Shown here: positions 1-7,348 of the stretch, one piece after another
How positions within the stretch are numbered: position 1 is the first letter of the stretch
Layout: each line of letters begins with the position of its first letter
From: CAYLZW01 sp964388085
GTDB taxonomy: Bacteria > Myxococcota > UBA727 > CAYLZW01
Assembly (NCBI GenBank): GCA_964388085.1
Contig: CAYLZW010000162.1
Coordinates: forward strand, 1 to 12,903
Direction: 5' to 3'
Length of the DNA: 12,903 nucleotides
Translations under genes and position numbers: made by a program
Notes under the pieces: generated by a model
What the model saw: only the letters and a program-made list of their open reading frames with translations
Told to the model about the DNA's origin: nothing
The model's database searches: none

Positions 1-318
1 GTGCGCGGCGTGCTCTCGCACCACCTCGTCATTCGCGACGGCAAGATCGCCAACTATCACCCCTACCCGCCGACGCCGTGGAACGCGAGCCCGCGCGACA
101 GCTACGGCACGCCCGGGCCCTACGAGGACGCCGTGCAGGGGCTGCCGATCTTCGAGGAGAACGGCGAGGCGGACTTCAAGGGCATCGACATCATGCGCAC
201 GGTGCGGAGCTTCGATCCCTGCCTGCCGTGCGGCGTGCACATGTACACGGGCGCGGGTCGCGTCATCGAACGACGTCACGCGCCCATGCTCGGTTCCTTT
301 GGGCACGAGCACGGCTGA
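1..318 (+). CDS. [NiFe]-hydrogenase large subunit, C-terminal part (5' end outside window)
   Basis: This is the last ~105 residues of a [NiFe]-hydrogenase large subunit, which carries the Ni-Fe active site for H2 oxidation or production. The family signature is plain: RGVLSHH near the start, then DGKIANYHPYPPTPWNASPR, and the C-terminal metal-ligand motif SFDPCLPCGVH (C74, C77, H80 counted from the window edge), equivalent to the conserved DPCxxC...H. About 25 residues follow the His. Large subunits of many groups carry a C-terminal extension removed after nickel insertion; whether this one is cleaved cannot be told. The DPCLPCGVHMYTG form resembles, from memory, the high-affinity 'actinobacterial-type' (group 1h/5) enzymes, but that subgroup call is tentative. 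The frame is open from base 1 and the first codon (GTG) is internal, so the gene is partial at the edge. The stop is at 316-318. Confidence 0.93.
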   Translation: MRGVLSHHLVIRDGKIANYHPYPPTPWNASPRDSYGTPGPYEDAVQGLPIFEENGEADFKGIDIMRTVRSFDPCLPCGVHMYTGAGRVIERRHAPMLGSFGHEHG

Positions 319-327
319 GCGAGCGAG

Positions 328-333
328 AGGAGG
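328..333 (+). promoter_or_regulatory. ribosome binding site of the small gene at 343
   Basis: A perfect AGGAGG lies 9 nt upstream of ATG 343. It is the main argument that the short open frame after the hydrogenase is a real gene. Confidence 0.7.
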
Positions 334-342
334 AGCGAGGCC

Positions 343-621
343 ATGGGCGAGGAGCAAGAGATGACCAGCAGCGGCGGCGAAGGCCGCGAGGACGGCATCC
401 GCGTCGGCGAGCCCGACGTGAAGCCGGACCAGGCCGCGCACGTGAAGGGCGTCCGCATGGGCAACAGCGTCGAGAGCGCGCACGCGCGCGCGCAGCTCGT
501 CCTGGGACGCTCGCCCCGCGCGCAGCGAGGCGCCAAGGGCAGCGCGCAGCGCTCGACGGGCATCAACCCCGGCGATCGCGAGCCCATCGACCCGCGCATG
601 CCGCGGCTCTCGCCCTCCTGA
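343..621 (+). CDS. small hydrophilic protein of unknown function downstream of the hydrogenase
   Basis: This 92-residue protein is not recognised as a known family. The ATG follows a strong ribosome binding site (AGGAGG at 328-333, 9 nt before the start) and lies only 24 nt after the hydrogenase stop, so co-transcription and co-translation are likely. The protein is rich in Gly, Arg, Ser, Glu and Pro, with no Cys, no membrane segment and no signal peptide, and looks largely disordered. The C-terminal part (RSTGINPGDREPIDPRMP) is the most motif-like stretch. By position it might be a hydrogenase maturation or assembly accessory protein; this is inference from neighbourhood only. Overlapping frames on both strands are also open here, as is usual at this GC content, but the ribosome binding site favours this frame. 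Confidence 0.62.
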   Translation: MGEEQEMTSSGGEGREDGIRVGEPDVKPDQAAHVKGVRMGNSVESAHARAQLVLGRSPRAQRGAKGSAQRSTGINPGDREPIDPRMPRLSPS

Positions 622-709
622 CGCGGAGCGCCGGGAGGCTCTTGGGGAGCGGGCGGCGCCCGGTGGGAGGGGGCTCGACGACGCGCGGCGGGCTCGGTAC
701 CAACGGGCC

Positions 710-3313
710 ATGACCGGACTTCGGGCTCCCCCCTCTGGCTCCTGCACAGCCTCTCCCCGGGCGCGCGCGTCGCGCGTGAGATCGCCCTTCGCGTTCACGT
801 TGGCGCTCGCGCTGCTCGGCGCGTGTGCCGACGGCGGCGCCGGCTGTGACTCGACGATGTCTTGCGGCGGCTTCTACGACTACCCGCAGTCGTCGCTCAC
901 GAACGGCGTCACGCCGGTCGACGACAGCGTGCGCTTTCGCCTGACCCAGTCCGGCCTCGACTTCTTGCAGGAGCGTTTGCCCGCGCTGCTCGGCGGCCTC
1001 GGCGACGTGCTCGCGCCCGATCCGCTGAACCCGGCCTTCTTGCGCATCGAGCTCGCCGACGCGATCGTGCTGAACGACTCGCCGCGCATCGCGCTCGGCG
1101 TCGACTCCGACGGGCAGTGGTCCGAGCCCACCGTGTTCTGGCTGCGTCGCGCGCCGCTGCTCGACGAGCTGCACTTCGAGCTGTTCGAGACCGAGGACGC
1201 CATCGGCGCCCACATCGAGGACCTCTCCATCGGCCTCGACGGACGCCTCTACGTCAGCATCTTCGGCGGCGGCGAGGCGGCCTGCGAGGTGTTCGGCACG
1301 AGCACCGCCGTGTGCCCACCCGAGGCCACGGGCGGCTGCGACTCCGTCGGCCTGCTCACCACGCTCTCGTTCGACGTGCTCGTCACCCCGCGTATCGGCA
1401 GCGGCGCCGAGTGCGACGATCCCTCGCTGGGCGACTGCTTCCGCCTCGAGGCCAACGTCGCCAACGTCACGCTCGGCGACTTCGACTCGTCCTCGCTCGA
1501 GATCGACGCGACCGAGAGCTGCAACGTGAACCCTGGCTCGCCCGACTGCGACGGTGAGTGCAGCGACACGGGCATCCTCGACGGCGACGGTGACCAGGAG
1601 TGCCGCACCACCTGCGGCGCAGGCGACTTCGCCGTCGACGCCGCCGCCGGCATCGCGGGCGCGCTCGAGGGCTCGCTGGACAGCTTCCTCGACGACTTCA
1701 TCAACGACGCGCTCGGCGACGCGCTGGCCGACATCGACGGCATGCCGGCGCAGGCCTCTTCGCGGCTCGACATCGCCGCGCTCGTGCCCGCCCTCGGCGG
1801 CACGCCGCTCGACCTCGGCTACCTGCTGGCGCCCAGCGAGCAGACCTTCGACGTCAACTGCATCACGGGCACCGACTGCGCCACCGCCAAGGGCATGGAC
1901 ATCGCGCTGCGCACCGGCGTCGAGGCCGCCCCCGAGAACGTCATCCTCGGGGCGGAGCCGCCGCACCCCTGCGTGGTGCCGCTCGACGACGTGGGCTTCA
2001 CCGCGCTCTACGGTACGCCGCAGTTCGGCGCGCCGCTCGACGTGGCGCTCAGCGGCGAGCACGACGGGGCGCCCTACCACCTCGGGCTCAGCGTCGCGCG
2101 CGCCGGCGTCAACCAGGCGCTCTACGCCGCCTACAACACCGGCGTGCTCTGCCTCGAGACCGACAGCGAGGGCGTGCACGCGCTGACCAACGGCGCCTTC
2201 CCCTTGAGCGCCGGCACGATCAACACGCTGAGCGGCGGGCGGCTCGCCGAGCTCACCCCCTCGTCGTCACCGGCCGTGGTCACGGTGTCGCCGAGCCAGC
2301 CGCCCGTGGCCAGCTTCGGCGCCGGCGACGAGAGCCAAGGGCACCTCGTGCTCCACTGGGAGCGAGTGCGCGTCAGCTTCTACGTGCTCGTGTATGAGCG
2401 CTTCGCGCGCGTGTTCGCCGTCGACGTGGACCTCTCGGTGGAGCTGACGGCGCTGTACGACGACGTCGATCAGATCCTGGAGCTGTCGGTCTCGAGCGGC
2501 CCCACGCTCGAGAACTACCAGCAGGTGTACTCGGAGCTGTTGCCCGAGGTGGCGTTCGCCGAGGTGCTCGAGGGCCTGCTCGGCAGCCTCGTCGACCAGC
2601 TCCTCGGCGACCAGCTCTCCTTCGAGCTCGATCTCGGCCTCGGCGGCGTGCTCTCGAACGCCACCGGCGTCCCCATCGGCGTCGAGGTGCGCGGCATCGA
2701 GGCCAGCGGCCCGAGCGGTACGCGGGAGCGGCTGAACCTCTACTTCGCGCTCACCGACGCGAACCCCTCCCCGCTCGTGCGCGCCGCCCTCGGTGACGTC
2801 GTGGTGCAGGGGGTGAGCGGCGACCTCGTCACGCTCGCGGGCGCCTACCGCCGCCTGGACGACGGGCTCGAGGTGCTGGCGCGCGTCGACGGCGGCGTCT
2901 GGCACGGTCCCTTCCAGAGCTACGACGGCAGCGTCGAGATCCGGCATGGCAGCTTGCGCCTCCCGGGCGTGCACGACGTCGAGCTACGCGCGCGCCCCGC
3001 CGGCAGCCAGGGCGCGTGGACGTCCGTGCAGGTGCGCGTGCCGGTGAGCGCGGCCGGCGTGGCGACGTCCGCTCCCGCGCGCGTGCGCTTGCTCCGCGAC
3101 GGCGCGCTCGTGCGCGCGCTCGTGAACGACAGCGGGCTCGAGCTCGCCTGGGCCCGCGACGGGGTCTGGGGCGACTTCGGCGCTGAGCGCGCGCGCTCGC
3201 TCGCGGAGCTCGAGGGGGTGCGCAGGCTGTCCGTGCGCGCCCGTGACGACGACGGCGCGCGTTCGGGCGTCGTGACGATCGACCTGGCGACCAAGAGGTG
3301 GCGGCTCCCCTGA
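710..3313 (+). CDS. large predicted lipoprotein, function unknown
   Basis: This 867-residue secreted protein is not assigned to a family. A hydrophobic run followed by LLGAC forms a lipobox, with C39 as the lipidation site. The ATG at 710 has no visible Shine-Dalgarno and gives an overlong 26-residue n-region. An in-frame GTG at 776 would give a classical 16-residue lipoprotein signal ending at C17 and may be the true start, although it too lacks a clear ribosome binding site. The mature protein is acidic and contains several Cys. A Ca-binding-like DGDGDQEC stretch (D291-C298) lies in a Cys-rich insert resembling thrombospondin type-3 repeats. There are also amphipathic helical stretches (around residues 80-97, 318-345 and 625-650) and a beta-rich C-terminal third. 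It is probably anchored at the outer membrane or exposed on the surface. The operon is monocistronic and convergent with the permease gene. A lipid-binding or structural role is possible but unsupported. Confidence 0.82.
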   Translation: MTGLRAPPSGSCTASPRARASRVRSPFAFTLALALLGACADGGAGCDSTMSCGGFYDYPQSSLTNGVTPVDDSVRFRLTQSGLDFLQERLPALLGGLGDVLAPDPLNPAFLRIELADAIVLNDSPRIALGVDSDGQWSEPTVFWLRRAPLLDELHFELFETEDAIGAHIEDLSIGLDGRLYVSIFGGGEAACEVFGTSTAVCPPEATGGCDSVGLLTTLSFDVLVTPRIGSGAECDDPSLGDCFRLEANVANVTLGDFDSSSLEIDATESCNVNPGSPDCDGECSDTGILDGDGDQECRTTCGAGDFAVDAAAGIAGALEGSLDSFLDDFINDALGDALADIDGMPAQASSRLDIAALVPALGGTPLDLGYLLAPSEQTFDVNCITGTDCATAKGMDIALRTGVEAAPENVILGAEPPHPCVVPLDDVGFTALYGTPQFGAPLDVALSGEHDGAPYHLGLSVARAGVNQALYAAYNTGVLCLETDSEGVHALTNGAFPLSAGTINTLSGGRLAELTPSSSPAVVTVSPSQPPVASFGAGDESQGHLVLHWERVRVSFYVLVYERFARVFAVDVDLSVELTALYDDVDQILELSVSSGPTLENYQQVYSELLPEVAFAEVLEGLLGSLVDQLLGDQLSFELDLGLGGVLSNATGVPIGVEVRGIEASGPSGTRERLNLYFALTDANPSPLVRAALGDVVVQGVSGDLVTLAGAYRRLDDGLEVLARVDGGVWHGPFQSYDGSVEIRHGSLRLPGVHDVELRARPAGSQGAWTSVQVRVPVSAAGVATSAPARVRLLRDGALVRALVNDSGLELAWARDGVWGDFGAERARSLAELEGVRRLSVRARDDDGARSGVVTIDLATKRWRLP

Positions 3314-3333
3314 GCGCCCGCGCTCAAGCGCGG
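3312..3333. terminator. possible bidirectional terminator hairpin between convergent genes
   Basis: The two convergent stop codons (TGA 3311-3313 on plus; complement of TCA 3324-3326 on minus) are only 10 bp apart. CCGCGC (3318-3323), loop TCAA and GCGCGG (3328-3333) form a perfect 6-bp stem, extendable to 7 bp with a tighter loop. An alternative 5-bp stem GAGCG/CGCTC (3312-3316/3321-3325) overlaps it. There is no T-tract, so intrinsic termination is uncertain; the position is the main support. Confidence 0.35.
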
Positions 3334-4718
3334 ACGTCTGGCGCGGAGCCGCTCGCCACGCGCTTCCACAGCCAGGTCCCAGCCCACAGCACGACGCCGA
3401 GGCCGAGCAGCACCCCGGCGATCTGGTACTTGATCGCGTCCTGCGCCCAGGGGCCGAGCAGGAACGCGCAGGTCACGACGCCGAGGTAGGGCAGGTACTT
3501 CGGCGCGGAGAAGTGCTCGCTGTCGACCCGGTCCTTGCGCAGGACGAGCACGGCCGCGTTGACGACGGTGAACACGGCGAGCAGCAAGAGCGCCGTGGTG
3601 CCGCCGAGCGCGCTGGTGGTGGAGCTCTCCATGACCTCGCTGACGACGATGATGAGCGCCACGGCGATGAGCGTGGTGAAGAGGATGGACACCCAGGGCG
3701 AGCGCCGGTTCGGCAGCACCTTGGCGAGGCCCGGCGGCAACACCCGCTCGTTGGCCAGCCCATAGAGCAGGCGCGAGGCCATCAGCATGTTGATGAGCGC
3801 GGTGTTGGCCACGGCGAACATGGAGATGAACGGATAGACGGCGTCGAGCGGCAGCCCGGGAGCGCCGGCACGCACGACCTCCAAGAGCGGCGTCTCGCTG
3901 CTCGCGAGCTGCCCTACCGGCACGAGCGCCACCGAGAGGATCGACACCAGCACATACACGGCCGCGGTGATGCTCAGCCCGACGAGCATCACCTTCGGGA
4001 ACACCCGCGTCGGGTCCTTCACCTCCTCGACCATGTTCACGGAGTCTTCGAAGCCGATCATCGAGAAGAAGGCGAGCGCGGTGGCGCCGGTCAGGGCCAT
4101 GAACGCTCCCTTGTCGCCGCTCGACTCGAAGACGATGACCCGGCTGAAGTCGGCGTCGCCCTGCCCGACCACCCACAAGCCGATGCAGATCACGATCAAG
4201 AGGCCGCTCAGCTCCACGGCGGTGAGCACCACGTTGAGCCGCACCGACTCGCCGACGCCGCGCAGGTTGATCACGGCGAGCAGCGCGATGAAGGCCACGG
4301 CGAGGGCGGTGACGCCGCCGCTGCCCCAGTCGAGACCGAAGCCCTCCACGAGGTTGGCCGCGAAGAACCTCGACGCCGTGGAGGCGGAGGTGATCCCGGA
4401 GCAGAGCACCGCGAAGGCGGCCAGGAAGGTGACGAAGTGAACGCCGAACGCCTTGTGCACGTAGAGGGCGGCGCCGGCGGCCCGCGGGTATTTGGTGACC
4501 AGCTCGAGGTACGAATACGCGGTGATGGTGGCGACGAAGAACGCGACCAGGATGGGCGCCCAGCCGGCGCCGCCGACCTCTCCCGCGACGGCCCCGGTGA
4601 GGGCGTACACGCCGGTGCCGAGGATGTCCCCGACGATGAACAGCAAGAGGAGCCTCGGGCCGATCACCCGCGAGAGCTCGGGCTGCTCGGACACCACGAC
4701 GCTGGACTCGTTCGTCAC
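3324..4718 (-). CDS. APC-superfamily amino-acid permease
   Basis: This is a 464-residue inner-membrane transporter with about 12 hydrophobic segments, of the amino acid-polyamine-organocation (APC) superfamily. TM1 carries the unwound-helix substrate motif GDILGTGVYALTG (G34-T35-G36). TM6 and the following loop carry FSMIGFEDSVNMVEEVKDP (M220-P236), the family's GF(E/D)...EE..(N/D)P signature. The length is normal and the substrate cannot be told. A longer frame opens at GTG 4748, but GTG 4718 is chosen because GGGAGG (complement of 4727-4732) sits 8 nt before it, while the upstream GTG has no such site. The gene follows the copper ATPase on the same strand with a 52-nt gap and no obvious terminator between them, so read-through is possible. 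A functional link with metal export is not evident. It overlaps nothing and converges on the large lipoprotein gene. Confidence 0.93.
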   Translation of the reverse strand: MTNESSVVVSEQPELSRVIGPRLLLLFIVGDILGTGVYALTGAVAGEVGGAGWAPILVAFFVATITAYSYLELVTKYPRAAGAALYVHKAFGVHFVTFLAAFAVLCSGITSASTASRFFAANLVEGFGLDWGSGGVTALAVAFIALLAVINLRGVGESVRLNVVLTAVELSGLLIVICIGLWVVGQGDADFSRVIVFESSGDKGAFMALTGATALAFFSMIGFEDSVNMVEEVKDPTRVFPKVMLVGLSITAAVYVLVSILSVALVPVGQLASSETPLLEVVRAGAPGLPLDAVYPFISMFAVANTALINMLMASRLLYGLANERVLPPGLAKVLPNRRSPWVSILFTTLIAVALIIVVSEVMESSTTSALGGTTALLLLAVFTVVNAAVLVLRKDRVDSEHFSAPKYLPYLGVVTCAFLLGPWAQDAIKYQIAGVLLGLGVVLWAGTWLWKRVASGSAPDVRA

Positions 4719-4726
4719 TCGATCTA

Positions 4727-4732
4727 CCTCCC
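4727..4732 (-). promoter_or_regulatory. ribosome binding site deciding the permease start
   Basis: On the minus strand GGGAGG lies 8 nt upstream of GTG 4718-4716. It decides between this start and the GTG ten codons upstream at 4748, which lacks a comparable site. Confidence 0.6.
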
Positions 4733-4770
4733 GCTGCACGACGCGCACAGGGGAGGCATAGCCTGGATTC

Positions 4771-7163
4771 TCACAGCTTCGTACGGCGCAAGCGCAGGGC
4801 GTTCGCGATGACCGACACCGAGCTGAAGCTCATGGCGGCGGCCGCGAACATCGGCGAGAGCAGCACGCCGACGAACGGGTAGAGCACGCCGGCGGCCACG
4901 GGCACGCCGAGCGCGTTGTAGACGAAGGCAAAGAACAGGTTCTGGCGGATGTTGCCCATGGTGGCGTCGCTCAAGCGCCGCGCGCGCGCGATGCCCCGNN
5001 NNNNNNNNGCGCGGGGGCGTCGTTGATGCCGTCGCCTGCCATGGCGACGAAGCGCCCCTGCTCCTGCAGCCGCCGCACCTCGCGCACCTTCTCCTCGGGC
5101 AGCACGCCGGCGATGACGTCGTCGATGCCGAGCTTCTTCGCCACCGCCGCCGCCGTCGTCTTGCTGTCGCCGGTGACCATCACCACGCGGATGCCCTCGG
5201 CGTGCAGGCCGCGGATGGCCTCGGCCGTCGTGTCCTTGATGGGATCCGCCACGCCGAGCACGCCCGCGGGCCGGCCGTCGATGGCGACGAACATGGCCGT
5301 CTGCCCTTCGGCGCGCAGCACCTCCGCGCGCTCGAGCAGCGCGGACAGCTCCACGCCTTCGTCGTCGAGCAGCGCCTGGTTGCCGAGCGCCAGCCGGCGG
5401 CCGGCGACCACGCCGCGCACGCCCTTGCCGGTCACGGAGGAGAACTCGCGCACCTCCTCGAGCGCCGCCCCGCGCTCCTCGGCGCCTTCGCTGATGGCCG
5501 CCGCCAAGGGATGCTCGCTGCCGCGCTCGAGCGAGCCCGCGAGATGAAGCAGCTCCGCCTCGTCGACCCCGGCGGCGGGCAGGACGCTGACGAGCCGCGG
5601 CTTGCCGAGCGTGAGCGTGCCGGTCTTGTCGACGACGATCGTGTCCACCTTGCGCAGGGTCTCGATGGCCTCCGCGTTCTTGAACAACACGCCCGCGCGC
5701 GCGCCGCGGCCGGTGGCGACCATGATCGACATGGGCGTCGCGAGGCCCAGCGCACACGGACACGCGATGATCAGCACCGCCACGGCGTTGATGATGCCGT
5801 AGCTGAGCGAGGGCTCGGGTCCCAGCGCCCACCAGACGAAGAAGGTGACGACGGCGATGACGATGACGGCGGGCACGAAATACGACGACACAACGTCGGC
5901 CAGGCGCTGAATGGGCGCGCGCGTGCGTTGCGCCTCGGCGACCATTTGTACGATCTGGGACAGCAACGTCTCCTTGCCGACGCGCTCGGCGCGCATGATG
6001 AGCGAGCCCGTGCTGTTCACGGTGGCGCCGATCAAGCGGTCGCCGGCCGCCTTCTCGACGGGGACTGGCTCGCCCGTGATCATGGACTCGTCGAGGGCGC
6101 TGCTGCCATCGAGCACGACGCCGTCGGTGGGCACCTTCTCGCCGGGGCGCACGCGCAGGCGATCGCCGATCTGCACCTCGTCGAGCGGCACGTCGCGCTC
6201 GCTGCCGTCGTCAAAGAGGCGGCGCGCGGTCTTCGGCGCGAGGCCGAGCAAGGCCTTGACGGCGGCGTTGGTGCTCGAGCGCGCGCGCAGCTCCAGGACC
6301 TGCCCGAGCAGCACGAGCGTAACGATGACCGCGGCGGCCTCGTAATAGACGCCGACCTTGCCGTGGTCGTCGTGGAAGGCGTCGGGGAACAGGCCGGGCA
6401 GGAACGTCGCCACCAGGCTGTAGCTGAAGGCCACGAAGACGCCGAGGCCGATGAGCGTGAACATGTTCAGGCTCTTGTTGCGCAGCGACTCCCCCGCGCG
6501 CACGAAGAACGGCCAGCCGCCGTAGAGCACCACGGGCGCGGCCAACACGAGCTCCGCCCACGGCGTCGACCACGCCGGCAACACCGCGGCGACGGCGGGC
6601 ACCATCTGCCCCATGGCGATGATCAAGACCGGCAGCGAGAGCACGACGCTGAGCCAGAAGCGCCGCGTCATGTCCACCAGCTCGTGGTTCACTTCGTCGT
6701 CGAGGGTGACGGTGCGCGGCTCGAGCGCCATGCCGCAGATGGGACAGCTGCCCGGCTCGTCGCGCACGATCTCGGGGTGCATCGGGCAGGTGTATTCGAC
6801 GCGCGTTTCGCTGCTGATCGGCAGGACCGGCTCGAGCGCCATGCCGCACTTCGGGCACGAGCCGGGCTTGTCGCTCTCCACCTCGGGGTGCATGGGGCAC
6901 GTGTAAGCGGACGCTGCGCCGGCGTGCCGTCGATTTTGCACGAGGCCATGGTGCCCAGGGTGCGCGTGCGCAGGGTGCGCGTGGTCAGGGTGCGCGTGCT
7001 CAGGGTGCGCGTGCTCGGGGTGCGCATGCTCAGGGTGCGCGTGCTCAGGGTGCGCGTCTTCCTGCTGCCCGCGGTCGTGCGGGGCGCCCGCGTCGTGCGC
7101 AGGGCGGTCCTGCGCTTTGCGCCCCTGGGGGCGAATGGGCTCTCGACGGGGCGGCTCGATCAT
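4771..7163 (-). CDS. copA: Cu(+)-translocating P1B-type ATPase with N-terminal His-repeat and two metal-binding domains; interrupted by assembly gap
   Basis: This inner-membrane pump couples ATP hydrolysis to Cu(+) export to the periplasm. From the N-terminus it has a hydrophilic tail with seven tandem AHPxH units (residues 37-71), then two heavy-metal-binding domains, each with YTCPMHPE and PGSCPxCGMALEP (Y87-P112, Y124-P149). The transmembrane and catalytic core follows: phosphatase TGE (363-365), membrane Cys motif CPC (468-470), phosphorylation site DKTGT (D512) with SEHPL downstream, and hinge GDGIND (710-715). After the gap come YN in NLFFAFVYNALG and the MSFSSVS motif of the last helix; CPC, YN and MSxSS are the Cu(+)/P1B-1 ligand set. 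No classical HMA ferredoxin-like CxxC domain is present. The chosen start, ATG 7163, has GGAGGG just upstream; the frame also opens at a TTG (7217) without such support. Ten Ns at 4999-5008 shift the frame, but both flanks fit one intact protein of about 820 residues. Silver as co-substrate is possible. Confidence 0.95.
4999..5008. other. assembly gap (ten Ns) inside the copper ATPase gene
   Basis: Ten Ns interrupt the gene just after GDGINDAPA plus the first base (C, minus strand) of the next codon. The sequence resumes at RGIARARRLS in a different frame. Frame continuity requires a true missing length of 2 modulo 3. The family usually has about 29 residues between these points, including the GTGTDVA region, so roughly 89 nt are probably absent and ten is a placeholder. 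Confidence 0.97.
6951..7055 (-). repeat. seven tandem 15-bp repeats encoding AHP(E/D/A/G)H
   Basis: Seven contiguous 15-bp units, plus-strand consensus GTGCTCAGGGTGCGC, run from 6951 to 7055 with one or two changes per unit. On the coding (minus) strand each encodes AHPxH, in order E, E, E, E, D, A, G. Changes cluster at the x codon and the copies are nearly identical, so the array looks young and able to expand or contract in frame. With two His per unit it supplies at least 14 His to the ATPase's cytoplasmic tail. Confidence 0.95.
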
Positions 7164-7167
7164 CGAT

Positions 7168-7173
7168 CCCTCC
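7168..7173 (-). promoter_or_regulatory. ribosome binding site of the copper ATPase gene
   Basis: GGAGGG on the minus strand lies 4 nt before ATG 7163-7161, a short but workable spacing. It supports this start over ATG 7178 and TTG 7217, which have no such site. Confidence 0.6.
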
Positions 7174-7208
7174 GGCATCCGAGCGGGCGGCGCTGCGGCT
7201 CCAAAGCT

Positions 7209-7231
7209 GCGGCTCAAAGAGGCTGAGCCGC
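7209..7231. repeat. perfect inverted repeat, 8-bp arms, 7-nt spacer
   Basis: GCGGCTCA (7209-7216) and TGAGCCGC (7224-7231) are exact reverse complements. The element lies 46-68 nt upstream of the ATPase start, so it is either an operator or a hairpin in that transcript's leader. It overlaps the second copy of the direct repeat. Confidence 0.5.
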
Positions 7232-7280
7232 GAGCGCGCGCGGCCTTCCTGCTTCGGCTTCCTCAGACTGTAACCACGGC

Positions 7281-7299
7281 GGCGCGAGGGTCTCGCGCC
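7281..7299. repeat. perfect inverted repeat, 8-bp arms, 3-nt loop
   Basis: GGCGCGAG (7281-7288), GGT, CTCGCGCC (7292-7299). Eight consecutive GC-rich pairs around a 3-nt loop would make a very stable hairpin in either transcript, or a symmetric protein-binding site near the middle of the divergent region. It sits 8 nt from the weak minus-strand -10 candidate. Confidence 0.5.
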
Positions 7300-7348
7300 C
7301 GCTCCCGAGGGCCGCGCCGGGAGTCGCTTGGTTGCGGGGTAGGGGGCT

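Noticed and set aside
628..659. Hairpin GCGCCG/CGGCGC after the small hydrogenase-linked gene as a terminator
   Set aside because: A 6-bp stem with a 20-nt loop and no T-tract is weak and easily due to base composition.
563..2179. 538-codon open frame on the minus strand
   Set aside because: It lies antisense to the lipoprotein gene, is a low-complexity mix of Arg, Glu, Val, Ala and His with no domain, and is expected from strongly GC-biased third positions of the real gene.
3513..4811. 432-codon plus-strand open frame opposite the permease
   Set aside because: Charged, low-complexity shadow of a membrane protein gene that has clear APC motifs on the minus strand.
6951..7055. 15-bp tandem repeats as a CRISPR array or iteron set
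   Set aside because: The units are contiguous without spacers, keep the reading frame and encode a regular AHPxH peptide inside a gene.
4771..7163. Copper ATPase as a frameshifted pseudogene or two split genes
   Set aside because: The frame change coincides exactly with the run of Ns, and both flanks match contiguous parts of one family with intact motifs.
5202..7226. 674-codon plus-strand open frame opposite the copper ATPase
   Set aside because: The opposite strand has unmistakable ATPase motifs. This frame is Arg/His/Glu/Asp-rich shadow sequence, and its start region merely reads the 15-bp repeats and reversed coding sequence.
7245..7263. CTTCCT repeats as a CueR/MerR-type operator
   Set aside because: The two hexamers are direct rather than inverted, and no -35/-10 pair with the 19-bp spacing of such promoters could be aligned around them.
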